Positions 1-14,779 are shown, numbered from the stretch's first letter. The stretch: DNA of 64,000 nucleotides from Xiphophorus maculatus (GCF_002775205.1 NC_036462.1:31537084-31601083); one strand, 5' to 3'. Numbers and translations are program-made. Notes: generated from the letters alone by a model not told the origin.

Positions 1-164
1 TCATTGTCAATAATAATATTTATTTGTAATCAATTTTATACTTAAATGTGACCGTACTTTGTTTTAACATACACTGGCTGATTACTTCATTAGAATGTAA
101 AGTGCAAATAATTAGAATTTTTTATTGTATTTCCCCCCCCTTTTTTAAGACTATAGTTGGTTTC

Positions 165-749
165 ATACTGCATTCATACTGCAGCCTGAAGTGACCCAAG
201 TCTGATTTTTGCCATGACCCTTCATACATCCAAACTTATGCGACCTGTATGTGATCTCCAGTGTGTACAGGGCACACGGTGGGACCTGCAAGTGTCCCGC
301 ATGCGCAGTAGAGGGCGCAATAACGTCAGTGTTCTCAGTGTTTTGTTAACCGCCATAAGAAGAAGAAGTGCTCAGTGTTTGTGGAAGTAAACATGGATTC
401 TAACAGTGGAGCATCTTATGATTTTGAAGTTGTTACCAACCAGAGCTGCATATTAACAACTTAACCCTCGTTACAGTCCGTCATGGTTGTTGTTTTTCTT
501 TCCGCTTGCCCGTATCATGAAGCGGAAAAGTGACATTTGTTGAGTATCAGTGACGTTCAGACCGGATGATTGCGACCTGGACGTTAGGTCACATTTGAAT
601 CGGACACCCAAGTGGTCTGGGTCGCATTCGAAATAAATCCGACTTGTGTTGTTCAGACTGTCATGAAGAGACCAGACACAGGTTGCATTAAGGCAAAGAA
701 AAAAAAAATCGGAATTGGATCACTTTGGGCTGCAGTGTGAACGCAGCCT
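165..749. mobile_element. Non-autonomous DNA transposon with about 45-bp imperfect terminal inverted repeats
   Basis: The left end (about 165-212) and the reverse complement of the right end (about 700-749) share a run of about 45 bases at roughly 80% identity, including the core ctgcag followed by a match ending in gattttt. No transposase frame lies between them, so it looks non-autonomous. The interior includes a ccgccat-(aag)n motif common in fish repeats. I did not establish a target-site duplication or a superfamily. Confidence 0.55.
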
Positions 750-1019
750 AAGTAATTGGAAGACATTATTGACAATAATAATCATATTTCCTACCAACTT
801 ACAACATTTCTAACAGAAACAAGATGGACTGCTGTACCACTTGGCAAGTTTTCTGGGGGAAGCCTTGAACTTATTTGGTCATTTATCACAAGTCACATCA
901 TTAATGCAACATTCATCAATATTAAAATATAATGCATGTTGTCCTAATTTGTAATCTGTAGTTATGGAAGAGAATAGGAATGTGCTGGCTGCAGCCTGCC
1001 TGCAGAAAGACATACTTAC

Positions 1020-3576
1020 TTGGAGCCAGAAGGTCATTCAATGAAAAGTCGTACACCAGGCACATCGGCAGAAACTGCCTCCTAAAACAACAAAACGAAA
1101 AAGAAAAAAAATCACATTTTAAGAATCATATGTGTGAGATCTTACAGACAAGTGGAGCCTAACTTTGTGTTTTGCTCAGCCGTTTCATAAATTTACACTT
1201 TAAGCATGTTGGCAACATTGTGCCTTAGTTTCTGCACTGACACACAGGTGTTTAGATTTGACAAATTATAAAGAAAATAAACCCCACATCCGTGTGTAGA
1301 CACTTATTATGGCAGTAGCACCCTCATGGTAGCCCGGATACTGGATGTTCTCTGAAAAGGGAACCTGTTGGAAAACAAAGCAAATACGTAGTCGTGACTC
1401 GTGGCAAAATATTTAAGTTTCTGCTACATAGAAAGTGGAAGCAGCACATAATAATATGTTAACGGGTAAAATGGAGGTCTCACCATGGAGTGGCACTCAG
1501 GCCTGAAGCGGTACAGGAGATGCAGGATTCTCATGTACAGCGTCTGAACTGCTTCTGGCTGTAAAGACGAAGAAACAGAAAAACACTGGATTCTGAGGAG
1601 CTGAAAGCTGAATTAGTAACATAATGGACCATGTCCACCCAGATCCATGCTGCAGTTTTGTCCTCTGCTCATCCTGATTTTAGGGAGAGGAATGAAACAG
1701 AATTCTGTTTCATTTGGACTCTGTTGTCCAGAATGAGACGGCAGACCTACACGACACAGATGTGTACTTCAATAAACTTAGCTTATAAGCAGGGTTGTAC
1801 CGATTAATGATCGTCGATTACCGATCTTTAAAAAGCCCGACCTACCAATTCCGACTTTCTTGTCTGAGGTCACTAAAAAATATAGCAAGAAAGTCGTCGA
1901 GTTGGCAACAGTGGAGTGACTATTGTTAACTGACTCTATAAAACTGAGCCTACTAAAAGGTATTTTTAGTGGGATAAAAAAAACAAAAAACTATCAGATA
2001 CCGTTATAAACTGTATTTGGATACAGTTGATAAGTTACACTTTATTCTTCCCCCAAAGGAAATTCTTTGAGAGGAGAAGTGCAGCGACTGCAAGAAACGG
2101 ACGCAATAAGATAAAGACAAAAACATAGAGCACACATCATAGGAATACAGTTTGGGCCGAGCCCAACGGTTTCAAAACGGCAGTACCACCCTGGCACCTA
2201 AATACAAGAAAGCAAAATAAGTAATTGAGATATAAGTTTGAGCCATTTCTCTACTGTCAGTTAAATCTTTGACTTTAGATTATATCGTTTATTTTATTAA
2301 TTGGTTTAGTTTCTGGTTGATTTATGATTAGAATTTTTGTTTAAAATGAGCTTGTTTGTTAGTAATTTGTTTAATTAGTCATTGAATTTCAGTTTGGGAC
2401 ACAGGGGTTCCACGTATAAATACGTAGGTTTTAGGGAGCTCTGTATGCACGTGGATGGTCATAGATTTTTTTCCATTTACCTGTCAGTCAGTCTGCCACT
2501 TAATCAGAGATTCAGCAAGTGAGACAATCAGGTAGCTAAACAATACAGCAAGGGCTCCTGTGAAGTTTGTAACATGTTTTTTACTGCCTACAACTATGGA
2601 AGAAACCAACAAAGAACAAACAAACCAGAAACTCACGGTGCATCAAGTGGCTATTTGAGTAGAATTAACTTTTACTTTGATCACCTTTTAAGTCATAAGT
2701 ATTTGGATTTTTGTTTTTAGAGCAAATAGTCACTAAAATAAGAAAAACCTGAAGTGCAACAAAGACCTTCTCTGCCATCCCCCTAATAGTCACAGCTTAT
2801 TAAAAAGAGAGATGGAGGTTCGAAGAAACTACAAACAAACTTGAAATCGGCCAGATTTGTTTCTCCTCAACACATATACGTCATATACAAGCCAATTCAA
2901 AAATACTTTATTGATCCCAAAGGGGAAATTAAATGTTGTTGTAACTCATTTACTTAGAAAGTAAGTAAGTAAAGTAAAGTAAGTAAGTAAATCTCCCCAC
3001 AGCCCTCACTTTGACGGTGAGGGCTGTGCCGAGGAAAGAGCTGGTCTGTATTACAGCGTTGAAATTCTACCGGAGGAATCCAAGTCAATGGAAGAAAGTA
3101 CAGCTGTAAAGCTGTAAATGGACATTTGAATCGAGCGAAATTGTGCAAGGAGGCAACGGTCAAGCTAACGTTGTACCACAGTTCGGCTTTGATTTGAAGC
3201 TCGTGACCCAATGGACCCAAAAAGAAGCTATTGTTTTGTGTACATGTTTAAACGAGTCGAAAGGTGTCTAGTGGTCCACCAAACCACAGCTTTCAGAGTC
3301 TCGGTAAACGCGTTGTTGCACAACACGGTATGAAAGACGACCGTGAAATATTGAAATTCAAACTAACTTGTCCCCAGCTTATTAACTTTAGTTCACAGCT
3401 CCGTCTCCGCTCAGTCAGACACAGCAATGTTACTGATGAAGCTGTCAGTTTACCTTGGGAACCGGGGTCAGGTCTCCTTTAGTGAACTGTTTGGCCTCCT
3501 GGCCGATAAGAACCTCACTGCGGTAGAAATTAACAATAGCGTCCGCATTATGGAGGGGAAAGGTGTTTTCAGTCAT
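1020..3576 (-). CDS. nuf2: NUF2, NDC80 kinetochore complex subunit, first four coding exons (partial at the left edge)
   Basis: Nuf2 pairs with Ndc80 in the outer-kinetochore NDC80 complex that binds spindle microtubules; its N-terminus forms a calponin-homology domain. Coding exons on the minus strand are 3454-3576 (41 codons from ATG at 3574-3576), 1484-1558 (25 codons), 1288-1364 and 1020-1081. All have GT-AG borders and compatible phases (0, 0, 2, then leaving in phase 1). The translation joins ..LTPVPK to PEAVQTLYMRILHLLYRFRP and then MRQFLPMCLVYDFSLNDLL, matching the CH region of human NUF2 (KPEVLHMIYMRALQIVYG, FLPICRVNDFETADILCPK). About 112 residues are visible; the remaining exons lie beyond position 1. 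Intron 1 (1559-3453) holds repeat debris. It is divergent from ap5b1. Identification is strong; exact ends of the small exons are inferred from splice signals. Confidence 0.9.
2894..2942 (+). repeat. Copy of a fish interspersed repeat end (tttattgatccc type)
   Basis: A block of about 49 bases recurs at 18434-18479 (inverted) and 18737-18787 in the same window, and again in the tandem copies. It resembles a sequence common in fish genomes, probably the tail of a retroelement or the edge of a transposon. The family is not identified. Confidence 0.6.
2961..2990. repeat. (GTAA)n simple repeat
   Basis: Tandem gtaa units run for about 30 bases inside nuf2 intron 1. A 10-bp perfect inverted repeat follows at 3000-3009 and 3017-3026. 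Confidence 0.85.
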
Positions 3577-3586
3577 CGCTGGAAAA

Positions 3587-3673
3587 TTCAAAATCAACTG
3601 TCACTCCGCTGGAAATACAATATTGGCGCCTTCTCTTTCATAGGCTCCTCCTCCTTCTTCTTTATTGTATTGG
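3587..3673 (-). promoter_or_regulatory. Candidate cell-cycle promoter of nuf2: two CCAAT boxes and a CHR-like site
   Basis: Read in the nuf2 direction there are CCAAT boxes at 3669-3673 and 3622-3626, 47 bp apart, the second adjoining an E2F-like ggcgcc. TTTGAA, the canonical CHR, lies at 3587-3592, just upstream of the start codon at 3576. Paired CCAAT boxes upstream of a CHR are typical of G2/M genes bound by NF-Y and the DREAM/MuvB complex, which fits a kinetochore gene. The transcription start is not known, so this is inference. Confidence 0.4.
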
Positions 3674-4244
3674 CGGTTGGCAAATAAGAGAAGGACGCAT
3701 TACCGCCACCAACTGGTAAGGAGTGTGGACTACATGACGGAAAAAAAATGATACAAGTTACAATGTCTTAAGGATTTTATCGTATATCCCTATTGCTACT
3801 TTAGTTTTTTTTTCTTTGTGCTCTGCTTTCTGTATCACAATGATAAGTTTTGTATTTAAGTAGATATATTCCTTCCAAAATCTCCCTGTGGTGTGACAAT
3901 TACAAAATAAATTACTGTTTCTAGGTGCTAATTAAAAAAAACGGTACAAAGTATATTGGTTTAAAATATTTCATGACGTATTGATTGATTTGGTAACATT
4001 TATAAAAATGTTCTATTCAATAAAACAAACAAGTTCCCTACTAAAAAGTTCCTCATCCGACACTGCAGGGGGCGCTGTGGATATTTAATAGGCACGTGAC
4101 CCAACACGGGAGTAAGGGTAGGGCGTAAACTTAAGCTGTTTTCTTGGGGTTGTCTATAATGTAAAGAAATTAACGGGTACGATGACTTTGAAGGAATTTT
4201 CTGGCGTAAACACACGCAGGCATTAGAGTCTTATTTCCACAACA

Positions 4245-7200
4245 ATGGCGACAAACTGGACGGAGAGAATTAGAGCTTTCTGCTGCAGTCCAAGTGGCTT
4301 CCTGACAGAAACGAGCCCGGATACTTTCCTGTCAGAGCTGCTTCGGGAGCTGCGGGATGACAGAGTCAGCTACGGAGTGAAGGTTAGAACAGCACTAACG
4401 TAGACATGACATTCTGCATGGAGGGATCATTTGGCGTCGAAACTGAAAGGGCCAATTGCATGGCCGTGAGTTTTTGCGGTCAAGCCAGCCTCTTACCGAA
4501 TACTAGAAGGTCCCCTGCAGGCGAAAAAACAGGAATGAAAAGAAAAGGAGAAGTATAAGCGTCATAAAAAATATGTTTGACAAAGCTATTGCTTTTACAT
4601 ACATATGCTATTTGTGTCCAGAATAAATATTTCCTATTTTACTGTGGATGTTTGGAGAAACACACACACACAGTAAATAATACTTATCCAGGATGTTTTT
4701 TCAGGAAATTATTTCTCCCAATTACTAAAAGGTGACAACAAACTAACATTTTTAACGTAAATGTCAAAGGATCACCAATGCAATATATATTTCACAATTT
4801 TATTGTAGATTTTTGGAGACGGGCTCAGCCAAATGACTTAACAACGCTTATCCAGGAGATCTCATTTTTAGAAAATGTGTACTTTAAAATTAGATATTTT
4901 AAAGTACAACAAATGTGATAACAAATGTAAATTTTTATTATGTTAAAGGTCTCAATCTCCTTTTCATTTCGCGCCACATGAAGATAGTGAATGTCCTCAA
5001 AGTGTGGCAGGAAAAAAAATAGCAAACTGTTAAAAATGGGAACGTTTTCTGCACTACACTAGGACTTCTTAAACTTAAACTAGGTATTAAACTATTCACA
5101 TAAAAATGTGGTTTTAATTTGAATACTATTTAAGTCTAAAAGTTCTATTTATGAGCCACAAATGGGTCATGGCGGGCTGGATTTGGTATGTGTGTTAAAG
5201 AATCACTTATACTATAACCCAAATTAATATTTAATAATTTTACTGTAGATTTTTGGAGCAATAACAAAAGGTAATTGGGTACTTTGACTGTGTCTATCAC
5301 CAAAAATGTACGGTGGATCAAGGACAACAAAGTCAACGTGTATGAAATCAAACATCTGCTATAATTGATAACATTATAACATATTGATGTTGACGACAAA
5401 TGTAAAAAAAAAAAAAAATAGTGAGACTGCAGGATGTGTCAGTGTTCGATTTATTTAGACGTTTAGTTTCCATAATGGTCATTTAGAAGTGAAGAAGTTA
5501 AGATTTCAAGATGACTGTTAATCCATATGCAGGGTTAGATGTTTCAAGATTAAGCGAATAAATAAATATGCCATGAAAATGTGTAAATCTCCCAGTAATT
5601 AATGAATTCTAAAAAATATTAAACAACATAATTAAATAATTAAATTTGCCACTAGATAATTAAATGTGTCATCAAATAGTTAAATACATCGAGTGACTCA
5701 ATATGTCATGAAATTATGACATTTGCAATTAAATAATTAAATGTCAAATGAATGAAATTTATCATTTTAAATAATTAATTTAAATAAAGTGTTCTTTTGA
5801 AAGAAAACATGTATTAAAATATATATATAATTATTTCACTGCGTATTTATTTATTCCATGGCTCCTGTGTCATGAAATAATTTAACCAGTCGAACCCAGC
5901 AGGAAGTCAGTGGGCGGGACTAACGTTGATCCTGTGAAATCCATTGACTTAAGTCATTTGTTGTGGTCTTACAAGCTATATTGTCAGGCTTTACACTTTG
6001 AGATTCACTGTATGTTCTGCAAAGGTTCAAAATGACCATGGGGAGATGTCTGGGAATCAAATTGTGCTTTGTGCCGTCTCCACTTATCCTGCACTTGCTC
6101 CTAATCATATATCGATGTTTCTCGTAAGAGTTTCTGATCCCTTGTGTTCTTTATCCCACCCAGGTCCTCCTGTTGTCTCCCCTCTGTGAATATCCAACCC
6201 TGCTGTGCTCCTCAGAATCTGCCGGCGAGGAGACAGCCCTGGATCTCATGTCGGTGTTCACCCAGTGTCCGTCCAGGTTCAGCCAGTTTCGCTGCCATCT
6301 CCTCGTGGCCCTCACCGGCGTCCTCGTCTGCTCCTCCTGTGTGAACGGCCACTCCCGGGCTGCGCTGGACTTTCTCGACTTGCTCCTTCGGATGGCTCGG
6401 GACGCCAGCGACCCCCCCGGCGAGGGCACACGGCGCCTTCTCAGAGCGACGGCCTGCGACTGCCTGCGCGAGATGGAGGCCAGTTGTCCCGGACTTCTCT
6501 CCCAGCGCCTCGAGCTCTTGGCCGGGCTGCGGCAGCTGGAGACCTCCAGGCTTCATCAGGCTTTTGGGGTGCTGCAGATTCTGGCGCTGAGAAATGCTGT
6601 TTATCAGCTCACTAAGCAAGCAGGAGCAGGCGCTGCGCATCTTAAAGCTCTGCTAGGAGGAAATGGCTCCGTTGCGTGGGAGGCAGACCAGGAAGCCGTC
6701 CACATGGACGCCACGGATGCGGCCATGCTGTCGTCCCTCATCCTAGGACCAATGGGCAGAGTGCCGACCCTTCACACCGGACCTGACTGTAAGGAGCTGC
6801 GGTCTGTCCTCTCTTCCCTATTAGAAGAGTCCTACCTCCTCACGCCTTTGTGTCAGGCTGCACTTTTCCACAGACTAACCGAGGTGGTTGCCATGGTGCC
6901 CGGGATCCCTCCAGCCGTATTTCGAGCTCAGCTCCTGCGACTGCTGGGAACCAACGAGGTTTGTGTTCAGGGATTATTTTCAAACTAAAGTGGGATGTTA
7001 CATTTTTCAGATTTTTCTTTTTAATGTTAAAAAGAAAAAATCTGCTGGGAGGAAATTATAAGCTTCCTCCCAGCTTATAATTTTACACTGCTTTGTGTTG
7101 GCATGTCATATAAAATACGCTGGGTTGTTGGTATGTTTGCCAGGCACCGTAAATTAGTTTCAAGTTAAGCCGTGCGTCGACATTCTTTTAGAGCCCAGAG

Positions 7201-9223
7201 CTGGAATGGTTTTAGCTACTTGCATCATTTTTGGTTATTTCTGACATGGCATGAATTTGAGTTGGCATCACAAAGAGTTCCTAAAACTGCTGAACAGGTT
7301 TCCCCCCCCTCTTGTTGTTGACACCGTCAGGTTTGCCTCCTCCATGTCACCCTGCTGATGAAGTGCGGCTTCACCGACAGCCTCTTCAGCGCCGAAGACG
7401 AAGCCTTCCTCCTGAAGCGGCTGGTAGTCCTCTCCCAGCACCCGCTCCTGAGCTCGCCCGAGAAGCTCTTCTACATGGACTGCATCCTGCACTTTCCAGA
7501 GAACCGTCCAATCAGCTGCGGTGACAGCGACGAGGCCCCTCCTGTGCTGCTGACCCCACAGCTGGCCTCGGTCCTGCTGCCTTCGGTGTTTAATGACAGC
7601 GCCACCCTGCTGAGCCGACTCAACCTGCAGGCTCTGGTCTTCCTGGAAGAAGGGGACGAGGAGAGCCGGGGCCTGGCCTACATCTACGACCACCTTGCGG
7701 CGCTGCTGCACATCGTGGACAGGGGAGGCAGCAGAGATATTGTTGTGACCTTTTTCAGAGCTGCCTTCCTCTTCCTGTTTTACTTCCACCATGTGGAGCG
7801 GTACGCAACTTGCCTTAGCGAGCAGCTATGCCATCTCTACCTCCAACACACCCGGCTGGCCCCACACATCCTCAACCTAGTCAATCAGACTCAAGAGAGG
7901 TTACCAGAGTGCAAGTGGTTTGTGGGGCTCCTGCAGGGTCTCCAGAGAGTGATAACCAGGGTCCCGTTTGGCCAGCTCCCCCTACATGACCTCAGCAGCC
8001 ACCTTAAGGTGCTGGATCGGGTGGCAGAGGAAGAAGAAATCTGTCAGCGTAGCTCCCTTTGCTTTCTGTCCACTATTGTCACCCAAACTTCCTCCTCGCT
8101 GTGTACCAGTGGCGACTGGCGGTTGGGAAATGGTCTGCTGGGAGTTTGCCGCCGTGTGCTCCTCCATCCCAATCTGGACTCTATGCTTATTCCTTTGGCC
8201 GACATTCTGCAGCATCTTGCCTTCCACTATGGCGACACGGACATCAGGGACCACGCCCGCCTCTACTACACGTTCCTCACGATGTTATCTCGGGAGAAGC
8301 TGTCCGCAGTGCTGGTGCAGAGTGCCGCAGAGGGCGGTGGTCAAGTCAAGAAGCGAACGCTGTCCTGCGTTATGGCGGAGAGCGAGGGGCTGACTAACAC
8401 CCTGACCGTCCACCAGACCGAGAAACCCATATTTCAGCTGACCGAGGCTTTACCTGGGCCACATCAAGAGGCAGAAAACCTTCAGCTGAATCAGGAGGAT
8501 GAGTACAAAACACTGGAATGTTACAGGGCTCAGTTCAGCAAGTCTGGCTTTGCTTCACTTATCGTGTTAAAGTACCACCTGACCCACACGGAGCCCCATG
8601 ACCCTCGCTTCGAGCAGCTTTTCAGCATCCAGCTCCACTTCAGCCTCACAGACGATCACTACGAAGAGCTGCAGGACATCAGCGTCCCCTGTCTCTTCAG
8701 ACAGGGACCACCGCCCGTGGTGCAGCTGACACTGAAGCCCAGACGGCCGTACCCAACCACCATCCACGCAAGCGCCATCTTCACCTCTAAGGACGGGCTC
8801 ACCTGGCACACCGCTATGCCGGACATCCACGTGGCATTCCAGCAGGTCTTCCTGCCGCTGCCCGCACCCCCAACCTGGAGCAGAGCCAGCACACGAGACG
8901 TCTTTGAGTGCCTGTGGGATGAAATGCGCCATGAGACGGGAGAGTCTTGTATCAGTCTGTTCTGCTGCCAGCTGGGGGAGGCCGCTCTGAAAGCTCTGGT
9001 GGAGAAACACTTCCATTCCTTCCTTGTGCCAGACCCGTTGGAGGAGGCAGCCGAGTTCAGGGCGCTCCTGTTTCTCCCACCAAAGTCTCACATGCTGCTT
9101 AAGATCGGCTCTACGGAGGACGCCGCGCACTTCAACATGGCCACCGATGACTGTCGGCTGCTTCCTCAGATGAACTCATACCTGCTGAAAGTCACTTCTT
9201 CACTAGAGAATTCTGTCTCATGA
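4245..9223 (+). CDS. ap5b1: AP5B1, beta subunit of the AP-5 adaptor complex, complete
   Basis: AP-5 acts with SPG11 and SPG15 on late endosomes/lysosomes in retrograde sorting; AP5B1 is its large beta subunit. Exons are 4245-4382, 6164-6958 and 7331-9223, all joined in phase 0 with GT-AG borders. The product is 941 aa (human about 878). The start gives MATNWTERIRAFCC and is the only ATG in frame with exon 2. Recognisable blocks include LLRATACDCLREMEASCPGLL (human LQATACECLRELESCKPGLL), LLEESYLLTPLCQAALFHRL, SAEDEAFLLKRLVVLSQHP, KLFYMDCILHFPENRP, DHARLYYTFLTMLSREKL and the C-terminal PPKSHMLLKIG. The AP-beta-like trunk lies in exons 2 and 3 and the appendage-like part is the last 250 or so residues. 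No breaks are visible. It sits immediately left of the tandem array and is not part of it. Confidence 0.96.
4636..5870. repeat. Degenerate repeats in ap5b1 intron 1
   Basis: Three diverged copies of a motif reading about tttta(t/c)tgtagatttttggag occur near 4636, 4797 and 5236. From about 5590 to 5870 an AT-rich tract repeats attaaat-type words joined to gtcat. A 13-bp perfect hairpin sits at 4878-4890 and 4896-4908. No exon is visible between 4383 and 6163. Confidence 0.5.
7044..7083. repeat. Overlapping perfect palindromes in ap5b1 intron 2
   Basis: Two inverted repeats share bases: an 11-bp arm pair at 7044-7054 and 7064-7074, and a 12-bp pair at 7053-7064 and 7072-7083. The second could form only if the first does not. 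It lies about 85 bp after the exon 2 donor at 6959. Confidence 0.8.
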
Positions 9224-9312
9224 TTTTAACATGGACATTTTTCAGTGTAGCGTAAAAAAAAAAAGCAGATAATTGATTTGAAATTAAGACTATTGCACTT
9301 TGATGATCTTTT

Positions 9313-9318
9313 AATAAA
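9313..9318 (+). terminator. Polyadenylation signal AATAAA of ap5b1
   Basis: A canonical AATAAA lies 90 bases after the ap5b1 stop codon, at a normal distance for a short 3' UTR. Confidence 0.7.
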
Positions 9319-9446
9319 CATATGAAGTTAAATATATTGTCTTCTTTTGAAAAGTTCCCTTACTTTACTGATTCAGACAGTAAAGTTTAGATTCATTCTC
9401 CATAATAAAATACACTGATCTGTTCAAACTAGAAAAAAAAAAAAAT

Positions 9447-9575
9447 TACATCGTGGCGTCGCGAGTACGACTCCCGTCCTCGGTTCCTTTGCCGCATGTC
9501 TTCCCCTCCCTTCTCTCTGCCCCCTTCCTGTCATATTACTGTCAAACCCCACTGGTGCCAAATAAATGACATTAA
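9447..9575 (+). repeat. SINE-like repeat tail
   Basis: The segment has a B-box-like gagtacgactcccg, then a pyrimidine-rich stretch around ttgccgcatgtcttcccctc, and ends in an aataaatga-type tail. This order is familiar from tRNA-derived SINE-like repeats in fish. The 5' part appears missing. The remaining sequence from 9576 to 9836 shows no gene. Confidence 0.5.
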
Positions 9576-10300
9576 ATCAATCAAAGTATTTTTAACGCAG
9601 AGATGGCCTAGCCGACAGTCGAGCCACAACACATCACTGTTAAAAGAAGACGGATATGGACAGAATGTGTTAATGGCATCTATGAGATGGAAAGATTAAC
9701 ATTCTCAGAAAAATCTAGAGACAAACAAGTTTACAAACGGGGAACCTTATGTTAAACTCAACATGCAAGAATATTGGATGATTAATAAAAAAATGGTAGA
9801 AAAGAGTTGGTTCATTTTGGAGGAAGTGTCAGTCGGCTCTCTAATTTCTTATTTTTGTACGTACAAGTAATGTCTCCTTGTTCTGTGTTTTTTTTTATAA
9901 ATGCAAATTAAATATGGGGGGAATTTTAAATTTAGGTTTAGCTCAAAATAGGTGCTTTAGTTAATCTGCGTTATGTAATGTGTTAAAATGTTCGGATTGC
10001 ATTATGGAAAAATAGGTCTATATTTTTAGGGCTGGTAAAAAATATAGACATATTTTTTTAATAACAGTTACATACTGCAGCTGTAAGAGAACTGCGAAGC
10101 AAAGATCATTGAAAAATCTGGGAAGGCGTAGACTGCAGCTGGAGTCAGAGATTCAAGATCAACACGTTCGTTGTATGGAACCAGTCCTGAACCAGAGGCT
10201 AAAGTCAGAAGTGTCTTACTGGACCTGGAGAAAAAGAACTATACTTTGGTTTGGTAGTCCAAAGTTTTCCTTTCAGATCAATCAAGTTAAATCAATCAGG

Positions 10301-10352
10301 TTTATTTGTACAGCACATTTCAGCAACAGGGCAGTTCAAAGTGCTTTACATC
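10301..10352 (+). repeat. Fish interspersed repeat fragment (repeated in units 2 and 3)
   Basis: The segment reads tttatttgtacagcacattt and continues to aaagtgctttaca, a sequence common in fish introns and flanks. It lies in the 3' flank of the C1orf50 homolog, which otherwise (9837-11412) shows no gene. Equivalent copies start near 31390 and 52511. Confidence 0.5.
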
Positions 10353-11412
10353 CCAAAAACAGATGAAAGTAAAGTTTGTATTTCATTTGGAAATCAAGAT
10401 CCAGAGTCTGGAGGAAGAGCGGAGAGACACAAACTCCATCCTGCTTTTGGCCACTGTTAGGTTTTCACAAGTGATTTGGGTTGCCATGTCATGTGCCGGT
10501 GTTAATTCACTGGGTTTTCTGAAGTCCGCGGTCGTTTCCCTATGCTGACAAGCTTTATGGAGATGCTGATTTTATTTTCTAGCAGGACTTGATACCTCCC
10601 CACACTACAAAACTTACCAAAAGCTGGTTTAATAACCATTTTAACACCAACAAACTGGCCTGACATGAACCCCACAGGAAATCGGTGGGCTTTCGGGAAG
10701 AGTAAGTAAGAAAAACCAGAACTAACAGATGTAGGTCTCTGTTGTGCTGAGGTTGCACCTCAGCAGAACCACAGGCTGACTGCCTCCACACCACGGCGCA
10801 TTGATGCAGTGTTTCATCCAAAAGGAGCCCTGACCAAGTACTGAGTGCTGTACAGAACGTTTCTGTAAGAAAATCTGGTTTTATTAGCCTGATGCAACAT
10901 TTCAATGTTTTGAAAAACTCCCATTTGGGGATTTCGTCAACTTGACACCAGAAATTAAATTAAGAAAAGTGAGAGTGAACACTTGAGATGCATTTCTCTG
11001 TGTGGAACGAGTTTACAGGAGTTTTACTTTCCAAACAGAATTCCAGAAACTGCACCTGTTGATGGTGAAAAGAAAATGTAGACACCTTTTCTATTCTGTG
11101 ACGTTTTTCTCTGTCTCCGAAGCGTGTTGATGTCCGACTGCTGTAGAGGTATGACTGTCCCATGTAAACCATTGGTTTGTGTTAATGATTGGTCAAATAC
11201 AAGCACAGCAAAAACATTCCAAACAGTTTAAATTAAACACACACACACTCATGAGTCCCGGTTTGATATTTTCCAGAAAATGAAAAACACACATTCTTTG
11301 AAAATAAGCCATTAGGCATTTATGGCAGCCTAAGACAAAACGGTGGTTCTCCCTGCGTGGGACATGTATCTGTATGTACCGATCATATTTTTGGTCCAGT
11401 TTAAACGGGACT

Positions 11413-13450
<2,038 letters not shown>

Positions 13451-14239
13451 TTTCTCTTCTCTCGTTCAGAACCGAACTATTTTCAACCTGCCTCCCTTCC
13501 TCCGGCCAAACGCCGGTGGTTCCCGGCTGCTGCCTCCGACCGCCTGGCGGAGAACTACGGGTTTAGCTTCTGTCATTAGCAGCAGCAACATAGATATAGA
13601 TACATAGATGTTGCCTCGACGGCTGCCGGTTTTTTTTTTAATGTAAACACGGGAACTTGTCTTGTCTCCAATCACTCCGTTTTCAACCTGCTTGATTTGT
13701 TACAACTTCAGGCGCGTTTCATGTCAAATTCTAATAAGAACTGAAAGAATAAGAAACAAATGTAGCCAGATCTATGTTCCACTCATGTCTATGTTGAATT
13801 AACCTTCTAGGCTTTTGTGCACAAAGAATTATATTCGGTTGCACTCGCTCACAACATAGACATTAAACAGATGTAAACCTCGAAATGATAGAAAACAGTT
13901 TTGTATTTTTTTAAAAAAAGTAAAAATAAGAAACATAGGTGCATTTTAGCACATTAGAATATTAATGAAAAAATCATTTATTTTTAAATGTGAACGTTAT
14001 ATATCCACAGATTACACATAAACAGACATATTTCACATATTAGTTATGTAAATGTTGATCAAGCTTAGTCTACCTAAGATGTAGCAAAATCCCCAAATCA
14101 GTTTTTTTTCTCTTTTACCCGTTAACTTAATATGGAATCAGGAGTGTTGCTGTAACACACGATGGATCAGAAGGCTGTGAAATAAAATATTTAAATTATA
14201 ACAGCGGAAGAAACAACGTTTCAGCTGGAAGCTCGTGTT

Positions 14240-14451
14240 GAAATTTATGGGAGCCCGTTTCCGTCACTCTGTAAAAAAAAAAAATAATAATTATCTCAAT
14301 ATAATGAGATACTATCTCATTATTATCTCGTTATTTTGAGATACCGTCTCATTATAATGAGATAGTAACTCATTATTTTGAGATACTATATCATAATGAG
14401 ATCATTTATTTTTTTTAACAGAGTGACGGAAACGGGCTTCCATAGAAATTA
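14240..14451. mobile_element. Palindromic MITE, copy 1
   Basis: Terminal inverted repeats of about 31 bp share the core gcccgtttccgtcactctg. They enclose an interior built of direct and inverted copies of atctcattat-like words. There is no coding capacity. The whole 212-bp element can fold on itself. Confidence 0.8.
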
Positions 14452-14723
14452 AGAAAATTTCAATACAAAATTTTCAATAATAAAATTATTTTATTTTCTT
14501 ACAATAAAGCTCCAGGAAGCAGCTCAAAAACACAAAAGCTGACATCTGGATTTGGTCAGCTGTTGTTTAGCTGCGTCGGTCCGGACCGCGGGGAGCTGCG
14601 TCCACCCGACGCAAAGGGGGCGATACTGACGTAAAGCTTTCAGGGTTAGAGGCACATCTACGTCTTCATTTCTATGTCCACAGTGTCGTCACTGCACGAT
14701 CCGTGCTGGTCAGATCTGAAAAT

Positions 14724-14779
14724 GATCTGAAAATGATCTGACCATCATTTTCAGATCATTTGAGTAAAAAGTTACTCAA
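14724..14779. repeat. Two adjacent perfect hairpins, copy 1
   Basis: A 14-bp arm pair at 14724-14737 and 14744-14757 has a 6-base loop. An 8-bp pair follows at 14760-14767 and 14772-14779 with a 4-base loop. It recurs in units 2 and 3. Confidence 0.85.

Noticed and set aside
3264-3687. Two plus-strand frames of 72 and 86 codons
   Set aside because: They are antisense to the first nuf2 exon (3454-3576) and its flank. The minus strand gives a clear NUF2 N-terminus with matching splice phases.
6205-6640. Overlapping 136-142 codon frames in ap5b1 exon 2
   Set aside because: They are other-frame shadows of the GC-rich ap5b1 coding sequence.
10109-10548. Plus-strand frames of 69-85 codons recurring in each unit
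   Set aside because: They overlap a known-looking interspersed repeat, have no splice or start context, and match no family I know.
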